A program made the position numbers and the translations under genes. 64,000 bases of DNA from JBPESN01 sp051710625 (GTDB lineage: Bacteria; Pseudomonadota; Gammaproteobacteria; Enterobacterales; Enterobacteriaceae): positions 61,064 to 125,063 of the forward strand of contig NZ_JBPESN010000001.1 in the NCBI RefSeq assembly GCF_051710625.1. Reading direction: 5' to 3'. This document shows, one piece after another, positions 46,853-56,607 of this stretch. How positions within the stretch are numbered: the first letter of the stretch is position 1; each line of letters opens with the position of its first letter. Below the pieces are notes generated by a model that was given only the letters and a program-made list of their open reading frames with translations, was not told where the DNA came from and ran no database searches.

Positions 46853-48127
46853 ATGGCAAAGAACATCCAGGCCATTCGCGGCATGAACGACTATTTGCCG
46901 GAAGAGACGGCATTCTGGCAGCGCGTGGAAGAAACACTTAAAGACGTGCTAGCCAGCTACGGCTACAGTGAAATCCGCCCGCCGATCGTCGAACAGACCC
47001 CGCTGTTCCAGCGGGCTATCGGTGAAGTTACCGATGTCGTGGAAAAAGAGATGTATACCTTTTCCGATCGCAACGGCGACAGCCTGGCCCTGCGTCCGGA
47101 AGGCACCGCCGGCTGCGTGCGCGCCGGCATTGAACACGGTTTGCTGTACAATCAGGAACAGCGGTTGTGGTATGTGGGACCGATGTTTCGCTATGAGCGT
47201 CCACAGAAAGGCCGCTACCGTCAGTTCTACCAGATGGGCGCCGAGGTATTTGGTCAACAGGGACCGGATGTTGACGCCGAGCTTATTCTGCTGACCGCCC
47301 GCTGGTGGCGTGCGCTGGGTATTCAGGAACATGTGGCGCTGGAGCTGAATTCCATCGGTTCGCTGGAGGCGCGCGCGCGCTACCGCGAGGCGCTGGTCGC
47401 GTTTTTGCGCCAGCATGAAGACCGCCTGGATGAAGATTGCCGCCGTCGCATGCATACCAATCCGATGCGGGTATTAGACACGAAAAACCCCGATATTCAG
47501 GCGCTGCTCAACGACGCACCGGTTCTGATCGATTATCTTGATGACGATTCCCAGGCCCACTTTTCCGGTTTGTGTGAACTTTTAGACCTGGCCGGCATCG
47601 CATATACGGTTAATCCGCGTTTGGTGCGCGGCCTGGATTATTACAACCAGACGGTTTTCGAGTGGGTCACCACCCGTTTGGGGTCGCAGGGCACCGTTTG
47701 CGGCGGCGGCCGCTACGATGGTCTGGTGGAACAGCTGGGCGGTCGCGCCACCCCCGCCGTAGGCTTCGCGATGGGGCTGGAGCGGCTGGTGCTGCTGGTG
47801 CAGGCGGTCAACCCGGATTTCGCCGCAGCAGCGCGTGTGGATGCCTATCTGGTGGCGGCCGGGGACGGTGTGCAGCGTGAAGCGCTGCGGCTGGCGGAGC
47901 AGTTGCGTGACGCGCTGCCTTCCCTGCGGCTGATGACCAATTACGGCGGCGGCAGCTTTAAAAAACAGTTTGGCCGTGCCGACAAGCACGGCGCCCGCAT
48001 CGCGCTGTTTCTCGGAGAAAGCGAAACGGCGGCGGGGCAGGTAGTGGTGAAGGATTTGGCTACGGGTAACCAGGAAGCGCTGGCGCAGAGCGATGTCGCC
48101 GCGCGGCTGGCATCGATTTTAGGTTAA
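46853..48127 (+). CDS. hisS: Histidyl-tRNA synthetase
   Basis: 424 residues, class II. Motif 2 region MFRYERPQKGRYRQFYQMG, the histidine-specific RGLDYYNQTVFEW and VCGGGRYDGLVEQLGG, and motif 3 TPAVGFAMGLERLVLL are all intact. The C-terminal anticodon-binding domain (YGGGSFKKQFGRADKHGARI) is complete. It attaches histidine to tRNA-His and is essential. No lesion. Confidence 0.97.
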   Translation: MAKNIQAIRGMNDYLPEETAFWQRVEETLKDVLASYGYSEIRPPIVEQTPLFQRAIGEVTDVVEKEMYTFSDRNGDSLALRPEGTAGCVRAGIEHGLLYNQEQRLWYVGPMFRYERPQKGRYRQFYQMGAEVFGQQGPDVDAELILLTARWWRALGIQEHVALELNSIGSLEARARYREALVAFLRQHEDRLDEDCRRRMHTNPMRVLDTKNPDIQALLNDAPVLIDYLDDDSQAHFSGLCELLDLAGIAYTVNPRLVRGLDYYNQTVFEWVTTRLGSQGTVCGGGRYDGLVEQLGGRATPAVGFAMGLERLVLLVQAVNPDFAAAARVDAYLVAAGDGVQREALRLAEQLRDALPSLRLMTNYGGGSFKKQFGRADKHGARIALFLGESETAAGQVVVKDLATGNQEALAQSDVAARLASILG

Positions 48128-48140
48128 GGAGAGGGACACC

Positions 48141-48758
48141 GTGGAAGTCTACAGCACTGATAACGAACAGCGCGATGCGCTGCGCCGGTTCTTTGTCGAT
48201 AACGGTAAGGCGCTGGCGATAGGCGTCGTGCTCGGCGTTGGCGCTCTGGGGGGCTGGCGTTACTGGCATAATCACCATAACGACGCCATGATGGCGGCAT
48301 CTAGCGCCTGGCAGCCGGTGAACGCCGGCCTGAGCGGCCAGGCGGCACAGCCGCAGCTGGACGCCGCGCAGCATTTTGCCGACGCCAACGACAATAACTA
48401 TGGCGCGCTGACCTTGATGGGGCTGGCGCGGCAATTCGCCGAGCGGGGCGATTTCCCCGCCGCACAGAAGCAATTGCAAAAGGCGCTTGGCCAGACCCGC
48501 GAGGCCAATCTGCAATCGCTGATTAATCTGCGGCTGGCGCGCGTGCAGCTGCAGCAGAAAAACGTGGATGGCGCATTGAAAACCCTCGACGGCGTGAAGG
48601 AGCAGGGATGGACGGCGCTGGCGGAGGATACCCGTGGCGATGCGCAGGTGATCAAGGGCGATAAACAGGCCGCCCGTACCGCCTATGAGAAAGCGCTGCA
48701 GTCCGGCGGCGCGCCGCTGGCGCTGGTGCGCATGAAACTGAATAATCTGTCCAGCTGA
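48141..48758 (+). CDS. yfgM: YfgM, periplasmic SecYEG-associated TPR protein
   Basis: 205 residues with a GTG start at 48141, preceded by AAGGAGAGGG. A cytoplasmic N-terminus, one membrane span (ALAIGVVLGVGALGGWRYW, about residues 25-43) and a periplasmic TPR domain (LMGLARQFAERGDFPAAQKQ, LQQKNVDGALKTLDGVKEQG). YfgM works with the PpiD chaperone at the Sec translocon and helps regulate the Rcs system. Intact, between hisS and bamB as in E. coli. Confidence 0.95.
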   Translation: MEVYSTDNEQRDALRRFFVDNGKALAIGVVLGVGALGGWRYWHNHHNDAMMAASSAWQPVNAGLSGQAAQPQLDAAQHFADANDNNYGALTLMGLARQFAERGDFPAAQKQLQKALGQTREANLQSLINLRLARVQLQQKNVDGALKTLDGVKEQGWTALAEDTRGDAQVIKGDKQAARTAYEKALQSGGAPLALVRMKLNNLSS

Positions 48759-48767
48759 GAGGGGGCC

Positions 48768-49949
48768 ATGCAATTGCGTAAAACAATGTTTGTAGGACTG
48801 TTATCGGTCACGCTGCTCAGCGGGTGCTCGTGGTTCAGCGGCGAGGGAGACGTAGTAACTATGTCGCCGCTGCCCAAAGTGGACAACCAGTTTCAGCCGA
48901 CGACGGTATGGAGCCGCTCGGTCGGTAGCGGTACCGGCGAATTCTATTCCAACTTGCACCCCGCCTGGCAAGACGACCGCGTATTCGCGGCGGATCGTCG
49001 TGGCGTGGTGAGCGCGCTCGATGCGAACAGCGGCAAAGAGATTTGGTCGACTAACCTTTCCATCCATACCGGCTTCTTCTCACGCAATCGTCCGGCGCAG
49101 CTCTCCGGCGGCGTGGCGGCGGCGGGCTCGCGTGTTTACGTGGGCAGCGAACTGGCCAAGGTTTATGCGCTTGACGCGCAGGACGGCCGCGTTGCCTGGG
49201 AAACGATGGTTGCCGGCGAGGCCCTGTCTACGCCGGTGGTCAGCGATGGCGTGGTGCTGATCCATACCAGCAACGGCATGCTACAGGCGTTAAACGAGGC
49301 CGACGGCGCGGTAAAATGGACCGTTAACCTTGATGTGCCGCCGCTGACGCTGCGCGGCGAATCCTCACCGACGACGGCGTTTGGCGCCGCAATCGTGGGC
49401 GGTGATAACGGCCGGGTCAGTGCGGTCATGATCAATCAGGGCCAGCCGATTTGGCAGCAGCGCATCTCGCAGCCGAGCGGCGACACCGGAATTGCCCGGA
49501 TCAACGATGTGCAGACCACGCCGGTCGTGGTTAACGGCGTCGTGTACGCCCTGGCCTATAACGGCAACCTTGCGGCGCTGGATCTGCGCTCCGGCCAGGT
49601 AATGTGGTCGCGGGAAATCGGTTCCGTAACCAATCTGCTGGTGGACGGCGGCCGGATTTACCTGGCGGATCAAAATGACCGCGTTATTGCGGTGGACACC
49701 CAGGGCGGCGTCATCCTTTGGCGTCAGAGCGAGCTGCTGCACCGTAACCTGACCTCGCCGGTGCTGTATAATGGCTACATAGTCACCGGCGACTCGGAAG
49801 GCTACCTGCATTGGATTAACACCGATGATGGCCGGTTCGTGGCTCAGCAAAAAGTGGATAGCGCCGGCCTGCTGGCGGCCCCTATCGTTGCTGGCGATAA
49901 ACTTATTGTGCAGGCAAAAAATGGCGAGGTTTACGCCATTACCCGCTAA
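48768..49949 (+). CDS. bamB: Outer-membrane assembly lipoprotein BamB
   Basis: 393 residues. The lipoprotein signal ends LLSVTLLSGCSWF, with Cys as the lipidated residue. Eight-bladed beta-propeller repeats are visible as VSALDANSGKEIWSTNLSIH, VYALDAQDGRVAWETMVAGE and LDLRSGQVMWSREIG. BamB joins BamA in inserting beta-barrel proteins into the outer membrane. Intact, 9 bp after yfgM, followed by a strong terminator. Confidence 0.97.
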   Translation: MQLRKTMFVGLLSVTLLSGCSWFSGEGDVVTMSPLPKVDNQFQPTTVWSRSVGSGTGEFYSNLHPAWQDDRVFAADRRGVVSALDANSGKEIWSTNLSIHTGFFSRNRPAQLSGGVAAAGSRVYVGSELAKVYALDAQDGRVAWETMVAGEALSTPVVSDGVVLIHTSNGMLQALNEADGAVKWTVNLDVPPLTLRGESSPTTAFGAAIVGGDNGRVSAVMINQGQPIWQQRISQPSGDTGIARINDVQTTPVVVNGVVYALAYNGNLAALDLRSGQVMWSREIGSVTNLLVDGGRIYLADQNDRVIAVDTQGGVILWRQSELLHRNLTSPVLYNGYIVTGDSEGYLHWINTDDGRFVAQQKVDSAGLLAAPIVAGDKLIVQAKNGEVYAITR

Positions 49950-49994
49950 GGCGTGCTATCATTTGCCGCCGGTAGCCGGATACGTGCTACCCGC

Positions 49995-50029
49995 AACGGC
50001 TCCTGAACATGTCAGGAGCCGTTTTGTCT
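49995..50029 (+). terminator. Rho-independent terminator after bamB
   Basis: A perfect 12-bp stem (AACGGCTCCTGA at 49995-50006, TCAGGAGCCGTT at 50012-50023) with loop ACATG, followed by T-rich TTGTCTT. It lies 46 bases after the bamB stop and before the der gene, which therefore needs its own promoter. Confidence 0.85.
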
Positions 50030-50086
50030 TATGTATAATCGGTCCTGTTTCGTCTTTGCCGTTTTTAACCTGATGAGGTTGTAATA

Positions 50087-51562
50087 ATGATACCTATCGT
50101 CGCGCTGGTCGGGCGCCAAAATGTAGGAAAATCTACTCTCTTTAATCGACTAACGCGCACTCGTGATGCGCTGGTGGCGGATTTTCCAGGGCTGACGCGT
50201 GATCGCAAGTATGGTCGTGCCGAATGGGAAGGCCATGAGTTTATCGTTATTGATACCGGCGGTATTGATGGCACTGAGGAAGGGGTGGACACCCGCATGG
50301 CCGGTCAGTCGCTGGTGGCGATTGAAGAGGCCGACATTGTGTTGTTCATGGTAGACGGACGCGCCGGCCTGCTGGCGGCCGATAAAGGTATTGCCAGGCA
50401 TCTGCGCCGCCGCGAGAAAACCACGGTGATTGTCGCCAATAAAACCGACGGGATCGATGCCGCCAGCGCGGTAGGGGATTTTTATTCCCTGGGCATGGGC
50501 GAGATAGTCCCTATTGCCGCCTCGCACGGGCGCGGCATCAACAGCCTGTTGGAGCAGGTTTTGTTGCCGCTGGTGAGCGATGGTTTGCCGGTGGCGGAGG
50601 CAGACGACGAGGACGAATTTGCGCCCTGGCCTGACGACGAGGCCGAGGCGCTGGCGCTGGAAGAAGAGGAGCCTTTTGATCCTCAATCGCTGCCGATAAA
50701 GCTTGTGATCGTCGGGCGTCCTAACGTGGGTAAATCCACGCTCACCAACCGCATTCTCGGCGAAGAGCGTGTGGTGGTCTATGACATGCCCGGCACTACC
50801 CGCGACAGCATTTATATTCCCATGGTACGTGACGAGCGGGAGTATGTCCTGATCGATACCGCAGGCGTGCGCAAGCGTGGCAAGGTTACGGAAACCGTGG
50901 AAAAATTCTCCGTCATCAAAACGCTGCAGGCTATCGAAGGTGCCAATGTCGTATTGCTGGTCATCGACGCCCGTGAAGGCATTTCCGATCAGGATTTGTC
51001 GCTGCTGGGCTTTATCCTCAATAGTGGCCGCTCGCTGCTCATTGCGGTCAATAAATGGGATGGTCTATCCAGCGAGACGCGTGACGAAGTGAAAGAAGCG
51101 CTGGGTCATCGTCTTGGTTTTATCGATTTTGCCCGCGTGCATTTCATCTCGGCCCTGCACGGCAGCGGCGTCAGCAATCTGTTTGAATCGGTGAATGAAG
51201 CCTACCAATGCGCCACCAAGCGGGTGAGCACTGCGCTATTGACGCGCATCATGCGCATGGCGGTGGACGAACATCAACCCCCGCTGGTGCGCGGTCGGCG
51301 CGTTAAACCCAAATATGCCCATGCCGGTGGCTACAATCCTCTGATTGTGGTGATCCACGGTACACAGGTTAAAGATTTGCCGGATACCTATAAGCGCTAT
51401 CTGATGAATTATTTCCGCCGCTCGCTGGAGATTATGGGCACGCCGATTCGCATCCAGTTCAACGAGGGCGCCAACCCCTTCGCCGGGCGGCGCAATACCT
51501 TAACACCGACGCAGCTGCGTAAACGCAAGCAGCTGATGAGTCATATCAAGAAAAACAAATAA
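50087..51562 (+). CDS. der: GTPase Der (EngA), 50S ribosome assembly
   Basis: 491 residues with two GTPase domains. G1 motifs: GRQNVGKSTLFN in the first (Pro-to-Gln compared with GRPNVGKS) and GRPNVGKSTLTN in the second. G3 and G4 are DTGGIDG / NKTDGID and DTAGVRKRG / NKWDGLS. An acidic linker (DDEDEFAPWPDDEAEALALE) joins the domains, and a KH-like C-terminal domain follows. Der is essential for large-subunit assembly. Intact. Its own promoter should lie in the AT-rich stretch 50030-50086. Confidence 0.97.
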   Translation: MIPIVALVGRQNVGKSTLFNRLTRTRDALVADFPGLTRDRKYGRAEWEGHEFIVIDTGGIDGTEEGVDTRMAGQSLVAIEEADIVLFMVDGRAGLLAADKGIARHLRRREKTTVIVANKTDGIDAASAVGDFYSLGMGEIVPIAASHGRGINSLLEQVLLPLVSDGLPVAEADDEDEFAPWPDDEAEALALEEEEPFDPQSLPIKLVIVGRPNVGKSTLTNRILGEERVVVYDMPGTTRDSIYIPMVRDEREYVLIDTAGVRKRGKVTETVEKFSVIKTLQAIEGANVVLLVIDAREGISDQDLSLLGFILNSGRSLLIAVNKWDGLSSETRDEVKEALGHRLGFIDFARVHFISALHGSGVSNLFESVNEAYQCATKRVSTALLTRIMRMAVDEHQPPLVRGRRVKPKYAHAGGYNPLIVVIHGTQVKDLPDTYKRYLMNYFRRSLEIMGTPIRIQFNEGANPFAGRRNTLTPTQLRKRKQLMSHIKKNK

Positions 51563-51567
51563 GCGTG

Positions 51568-51791
51568 ATGGACATGGCACACTGTGAGATTTGCCAACGA
51601 CCACTGGTCACTGCGGGCAGTAAGCTGCATTATCCCGCCTGCGGGCAAGACTATCGCGAGTCTGCGCGCTGCCCTGGTTGCGGGCAGCCGCTTGAGATCC
51701 CGAAAGCCTGCGGTGCGGTGGACTATTTTTGCCCCCACGGCGATGGGCTTATCGCTAAAAAACGGGGACGCTGTTGCTCGTCACCTGCTAG
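51568..51791 (+). pseudogene. yfgJ: YfgJ zinc-ribbon protein, C-terminal frameshift
   Basis: Reads MAHCEICQRPLVTAGSKLHY with PACGQDYRESARCPGCGQPL and KACGAVDYFCPHGDGLIAKK, matching E. coli YfgJ in its Cys pairs. At KKR the frame should lead to a short hydrophobic end and stop (TLLLVTC, TAG 51789-51791), but a one-base shift in the A/G run near 51766 makes the frame run on about 75 codons. The protein core is complete and might still be functional with an aberrant tail. It sits 5 bp after der, as in E. coli. Confidence 0.75.
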
Positions 51792-52161
51792 GATGGGTCA
51801 TGCGGCGCCGGCGGTTCATCCTCCAATTGCCCGTGTCGCCATAAAGCCTGCAGCTCGGGCGGCGCGCTTTGTTCCGGCACCAATAAATCCAGCTCGCCCG
51901 TCCCTGTTGCGCCGTCGCCGCGATAAAAAATCTGAATACGAAAGTATCGTTGGTCGCCGCGCCCCGGCGTGTTATCACCGCGCGGCGGCTGTGCCAGCGG
52001 CGCCGCGCGGTTGATTAGAGCACATAACCGTTCGCGTTTTGGCGCTGAAAACCCCCAGCACGAAGCGCTGCTGGCCCGCCAGCGCAGGGATAAAAGCGAA
52101 ACCGCCCTCCCGAGATAGGGGGGGTCACGGTATGGTTATTCAAAACAGGTAATCTGTTCAT
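51788..52161 (-). pseudogene. Unidentified minus-strand gene remnant
   Basis: An eroded reading frame convergent with yfgJ. Pieces in different frames are MNRLPVLNNHTVTPPISGGR, FAFIPALAGQQRFVLGVFSA and RYFRIQIFYRGDGATGTGEL, the last ending with DEPPAPHDPS and TAG. In E. coli the neighbour here is xseA, but these residues do not resemble it. I cannot name the family; about 120 codons seem to be involved. Confidence 0.35.
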
Positions 52162-52599
52162 GCTGTTCTCCCGGGGGCGAAGCGGCATTTTCCCGCAGAA
52201 CCGCCCCTTATGTTAAGGCACCCGCCTGCCGCCAGGTGTTCTCGACAGCCTCGCCGGTTTCCGCATCAAATTGCTCTGTAGCGTGACTTATGGTCAATCT
52301 CGCGAAATCGGCAAAACTTGTAGCGACGCAAAATATTCTGGACTAATTTGCAGACAATTCTGGACTCCCTTAAACCATAAAAAATGGCTATTTTGGACAG
52401 TCCAGAATTGATTGCAAAATCTATAGCTAAGGCGGGCGTCAAGCTTCTCCAGCTACTCCCCTTCCGGAGATACGGGTTGTTCTCAGAATGGCAGTGTGAA
52501 CCTCAAAAAGCCAATAGGATGGCTTGGATGTCTTAAAAATGGTCAAAAGATGTGTATAACGATATGGGGTAAAGCTCTCTATCCAAGCTCTCATCTTCT
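52162..52599. other. Junction region between two chromosomal blocks, with inverted repeat
   Basis: No gene can be supported. The segment lies between a block matching the E. coli 57-minute region and one matching the 92-minute region. It contains ATTCTGGACT at 52335-52344 and a 12-bp inverted pair CAATTCTGGACT (52355-52366) / AGTCCAGAATTG (52399-52410). The pattern resembles the end of a small mobile element but no transposase is present. Confidence 0.45.
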
Positions 52600-53471
52600 C
52601 CAATGTACCACTACACTTGGAATCGAGGCGGCAGGCGTGGTGAGCAGGCTTGGCCCCGGCGTAGAGCATCTTCAGCCCGGCGACCGGGGGGGGCTACGCC
52701 CAATCCCCACTGGGCGCCTACGCCACCGTGCACAATGTGCCGGCGGATAAACTGGCCCAATTACCTAGCGCTATCTCCTTTGAACAGGCGGTCGCCACAT
52801 TTTTAAAAGGCCTGACGGTGTTTTATTGGCTACGCCAAACCTATGAAATCAAGCCGAACGAGATTTTCCTGTTTCATACGGCCGCCGGCGGCGTCGGGCG
52901 CATCGTCTACCAGTGGTCGAAGGCGCTGGGTGCTAAAATGATAGGTACCGTCGGCAGCGCGGAAAAGGCGGCGTTGGCAAAACAGGCGGGCGCCTGGGAA
53001 ATAATTAATTACCGCGAGGAAAATGTGCCTGAACGCGTCGCGGCCCTGACTGATGGAAATAAAGTGAACGTAGCGTACGATTCAGTGGGCAAACACACTT
53101 GGGAAGGCTCTCTCGACTGCCTCCGCCGCCGCGGATTAATGGTCAGTTTTGGCAACTCTTCGGGGCTGGCCACCGGGCTGAACTTGGGGATCTTGAACCA
53201 AAGGAACTCGCTGTTTGTCACGCGCCCGTCGATAAATGGCTATATCGCCGATGGCGCCAGCTTGAAACACGCTGCCGATGAATTGTTCAGCATGATCGCC
53301 AGCGGGGTGATCAAAGTCGACGTGCCGGCAGAGCAGAAATTACCGGACCATACAGCTAACCACCGCTATTATTATCTGGTAACATTGAAATCAATGGGTC
53401 TAAGCGTGTTTATCCTAGCAGCCCACATAAGAAAAAAATATCATTTGGGGCAGGAAAACTCCAAGCTGTGA
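52600..53471 (+). pseudogene. qor: Quinone oxidoreductase Qor (zinc-free MDR), 5' truncated and frameshifted
   Basis: Homology starts inside the gene at LGIEAAGVVSRLGPGVEHL; the first 55-60 residues are missing. A run of eight G (52686-52693) shifts the frame before AYAQSPLGAYATVHNVPADK. The rest is one frame: FLKGLTVFYWLRQTYEIKPN, the NADPH-binding FHTAAGGVGRIVYQW (Gly-to-Arg beside the motif), YDSVGKHTWEGSLDCLRRRG. The C-terminal 20 residues are unlike the family. NADPH-dependent quinone reduction is the known activity. In E. coli qor neighbours pspG and dusA, as here. Confidence 0.88.
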
Positions 53472-53571
53472 TCCACCCCCCATTTATGTATCGCTGGGTC
53501 AGCGCAGGCGGGCAGGCGGGAATTAAACCGCGAGCGCGGCGGCGCCCCGGTTTTTTCAGCGTGCGCTAGAC

Positions 53572-53739
53572 CTAGGCCGCCGCCACCGCCAGCAACAACC
53601 ACGGCAGCAATTTGACCGCAGTAACGAAAAGCCCGGCAAACAGCATCATCAGCGACCCCGCCACCAGTACGCCTAGCACGGAAATACCGGTCAATACCAG
53701 CATCAAAAAAAACCTGATGACGAAGAAAATTTCTAGCAT
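53572..53739 (-). pseudogene. pspG: Phage-shock protein PspG, C-terminally truncated
   Basis: ATG 53739 has AGGAGT 7 bp upstream. MLEIFFVIRFFLMLVLTGIS and LFVTAVKLLPWLLLAVAAA match E. coli PspG, a small inner-membrane protein with two hydrophobic segments. A TAG at 53572 ends it after 55 residues; E. coli has about 80, so the basic cytoplasmic tail is missing. The membrane part could still be made. A longer in-frame extension upstream (to 53925) has no similarity to PspG and is not used. Confidence 0.75.
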
Positions 53740-53908
53740 GAAGGACTCCTCAATGGCAAATGGCAGGGTAGCGCCCGCCGCCGCGGTGATAATGGATCTC
53801 AACAGTTTAATACAAGAAGCATGCTCAGGTTGCAATGGGGTTAACCCGCTGATTTCATTGATCAGGCCCAGCTGCAGGGTGTCGAGACTTGGTGGTTTTA
53901 ACCACTGT

Positions 53909-55521
53909 TTAGTCATATTCGCCACGAATTATCCCCGCTTGCGGACGCCGGCTAGCCCCCCCCGGCGCAAGTGTCCCCACGGCCAGAGCCCGGATCCTGA
54001 CCGCATTTGCGGGCATATACCCCAGCGGCCACGAATCCAGCTCAATAACGGCCACCGTTTCAGGCAGCGCACCGGCGGCAATAGCCGCCTCCCGTGCCTG
54101 ATGTTCCGCCCGCTGCAGGCAGGACTCCAGAGGTTCATCGCCGGGTAATATAATGGTATCTACGCTGCCGCTGACCTGAGCAATGGCGACACCGGTGGCG
54201 TTGGCGACGCCAGCGTAGGGCGGGCGTATGACCTCAGAAGCGTTTTTGAGGTGCATGGGAAGTAATGCCGCGCCGCTGCGCCCACCAGTATGACCGGAAT
54301 ATCATCCTGGCTGGTATTCATACGCGCGAGGCATTTTTCAACCATGGCCACATAATGTTCAGCCGCCCGGGTTACCATTGCAGGGCACAGATGGGCGACC
54401 AGAGCGGCATCGCCAATGTCCGCCCAGCCACGGGCCACCGCGATATCGGTGACCGTCAGGGTATCGCCGCCAAACACCAGCGCCCGCTGCGGTAAGGCAT
54501 AACCCACGCTCTCGGGCCCGACGCTGATAGCACCGTCGGCGTTCAAGATTACCACCGATCCGCCGCCAAGGCCGATAGACGCAATATCCGGCATGTGGAA
54601 GTTAGTACGCACTCCGCCTATCTCAGTCGCCATGGCAGCAGACTGCCGGGGAAATCCCCCGCACAAAGCACCAACATCGGTAGTCGTGCCGCCCACATCG
54701 ACCACCAGGGCCTCTTGTAAATTGGAGAGTCTGGCTGCGCCCCGCAGGCTATTAGTCGGACCGGAGACGATAGTCAGGATCGGGAACATCTGCGCCTGAT
54801 GCAGCGGCATCAGCGTACCGTCATTTTGACCGAAAAACAGCTCGGGAATAATTCCCCGCCGCGCCAGCGTCTGGCGAAAACCCTTGGTAAGGGTATGCGC
54901 CACTCCACTTAGCGCCGCGTTAAGCACCGTGGCATTTTCCCGCTCCAGGAGACCAATGGAACCGATTTCAGATGACAGGGACACCGGTGTTTTCACCCCC
55001 AGGGTTTCCCGCGCCAGGGCTGCAACCCGCTGCTCCTGCTCGGCGGCGACGGGCGAAAATATACCGCATACCGAGACGGCGCGCACCTGCCCTCTTACCG
55101 CCAACAGTTGCCGGCGTACGGCCTGTTCATCCAGCGCCGATAATATCTCGCGGTTATATTGATAACCGCCGGCAAGGGTGACGAGCCGTACCGGCAGACG
55201 CGCGCGAAAATCGGCCGGCATATCGGTTAACGGCGGCACCGCCAGCGAGGTCGGCGCGCCGAGACGGAAATGCGCCACCGGCTGCAAGCCTTTACGCTCA
55301 ACAATAGCATTAGTGTACCGCGTGGTGCCGAGCATTGCCCGGCGTATGGTCCCGCGATCCACTTCAACCTGCGCCAGCACAGCCGCGTTCGCCTGATCAA
55401 TCCCCCGCATGACATCAGCGCTCGTCGGCTGTTTGCTATGAGCGATAATTCTTTGCTGCGCATCAAGCAACACCGCATCCGTATGGGTGCCGCCGACATC
55501 GATTCCCAACGACCAACTCAT
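53909..55521 (-). pseudogene. Hydantoinase/oxoprolinase A-family protein, one frameshift
   Basis: ATG 55521 opens an ASKHA-type ATP-binding start (MSWSLGIDVGGTHTDAVLLD). GTTRYTNAIVERKGLQPVAH, LVVDVGGTTTDVGAL, IASIGLGGGSVV and ISVGPESVGY are typical of the family. A frameshift near 54245 separates the end, which reads SEVIRPPYAGVANATGVAIA, QVSGSVDTIILPGDEP. Related enzymes open hydantoin or oxoproline rings with ATP. The gene starts 7 bp after the DUF917 stop, so the two formed an operon. Only one lesion is seen. Confidence 0.85.
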
Positions 55522-55528
55522 ACGCGCT

Positions 55529-56607
55529 CTACCTGTAGCGGGCCGCCAGCGTTTCGACCGGCGTATAGTCATCCGGATAGTGAAAATACCGCGGCGCGCA
55601 CACCTCAATTCCCCGCGGCGTACGCTATTTTTCATGAGCGGGAACGCCGAGCGCCACCACACGCATCCCGTAACAAAGCCTCTCCCCCAGAATCGGCAAC
55701 CCCGTTTCTTCATCAAGAAGAATAATCAAATCCGGCGTCATACACAGCGCCTAGTCCTCTCGCCGCGCCAAAAGATATTCATTTTAAAAAAGCACGTCAA
55801 AGCGGCTGTTTTTATCGTCATCAACGCCGACAAAACAGGCAGTACCGTAGTTGAAACCGCCCTCACCACGCTGGTTGACCCGGTTGGCTTTCCCTCGAAA
55901 CAACACGATGCCTTGCAAAAGCGTCGCGAGGGTTTCAATAACGTTGCGGCGGGCATCACGTGCCTGCTGAACCTTGACGCCAATGCGCCACATCAACCTC
56001 AATGTGCCCGTAATTCCTGAAACCCGCGCCTGGTCGATTGTCACCGGATAACCGGCAAAAACGGCGGAGTCGCCCATTTTTACCGCAACGGCGCGGGCCA
56101 GCTTCTCTGCCTTGAGACTGTCTTGTGCCTCGAACAGTGCGGCATTCGCATTTTCGTCCACGACGGCCATTGATGCCATCCAGATAAAACGTGGTCATTT
56201 GAAATTCGGGAAAAGCCCGGCCCATGGCATCGACATCCGCTACCGACAAGCCCGAGAATACAGGCGGCTGCCAGCGGCAACAGTGAATTGATACCGCCGG
56301 TTTCGATCGGGTAGATGGCAGATAAAGGGCGGCCCATATGCTCAGCGATATACCGACAGGCCAGCAGCGATTCCTGTCCGCTCGGTAACTTTTCCATCAT
56401 GATTGTCGGCGAACCTATCATGCCCGTCGCCAGCAGCAATGCCTCAGGCTGAAGCTCGTCTAGTGTCACTAATTGGATGGGGCCGTGTTGGGCAATGGCC
56501 CGCTGTGCCATGATTTTGCCGATATAGGGATCGCCGCCACCGCCGCTGGCAAGAATAGCGGCGCCGTAACTGATGTGCTTAATTGCTTCATGATCCAGCC
56601 ATTTCAT
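55529..56607 (-). pseudogene. DUF917 family protein, several frameshifts
   Basis: ATG 56607 has a strong AGGAGG site. The start (MKWLDHEAIKHISYGAAILA, SGGGGDPYIGKIMAQRAIAQ) and PIETGGINSLLPLAAA are standard DUF917. Shifts near 56255 and 56170 lead to AFPEFQMTTFYLDGI and MASMAVVDENANAALFEAQD, AVKMGDSAVFAGYPVTIDQA. A TAG after GERTRRCV and a late stop finish the damage; the end DDYTPVETLAARYR is in frame with TAG at 55529. DUF917 proteins usually pair with hydantoinase-like partners in catabolic operons, as here. Confidence 0.8.

Noticed and set aside
53740..53925. In-frame N-terminal extension of PspG
   Set aside because: PspG homology and a strong ribosome site begin at 53739; the extra 62 residues resemble nothing.
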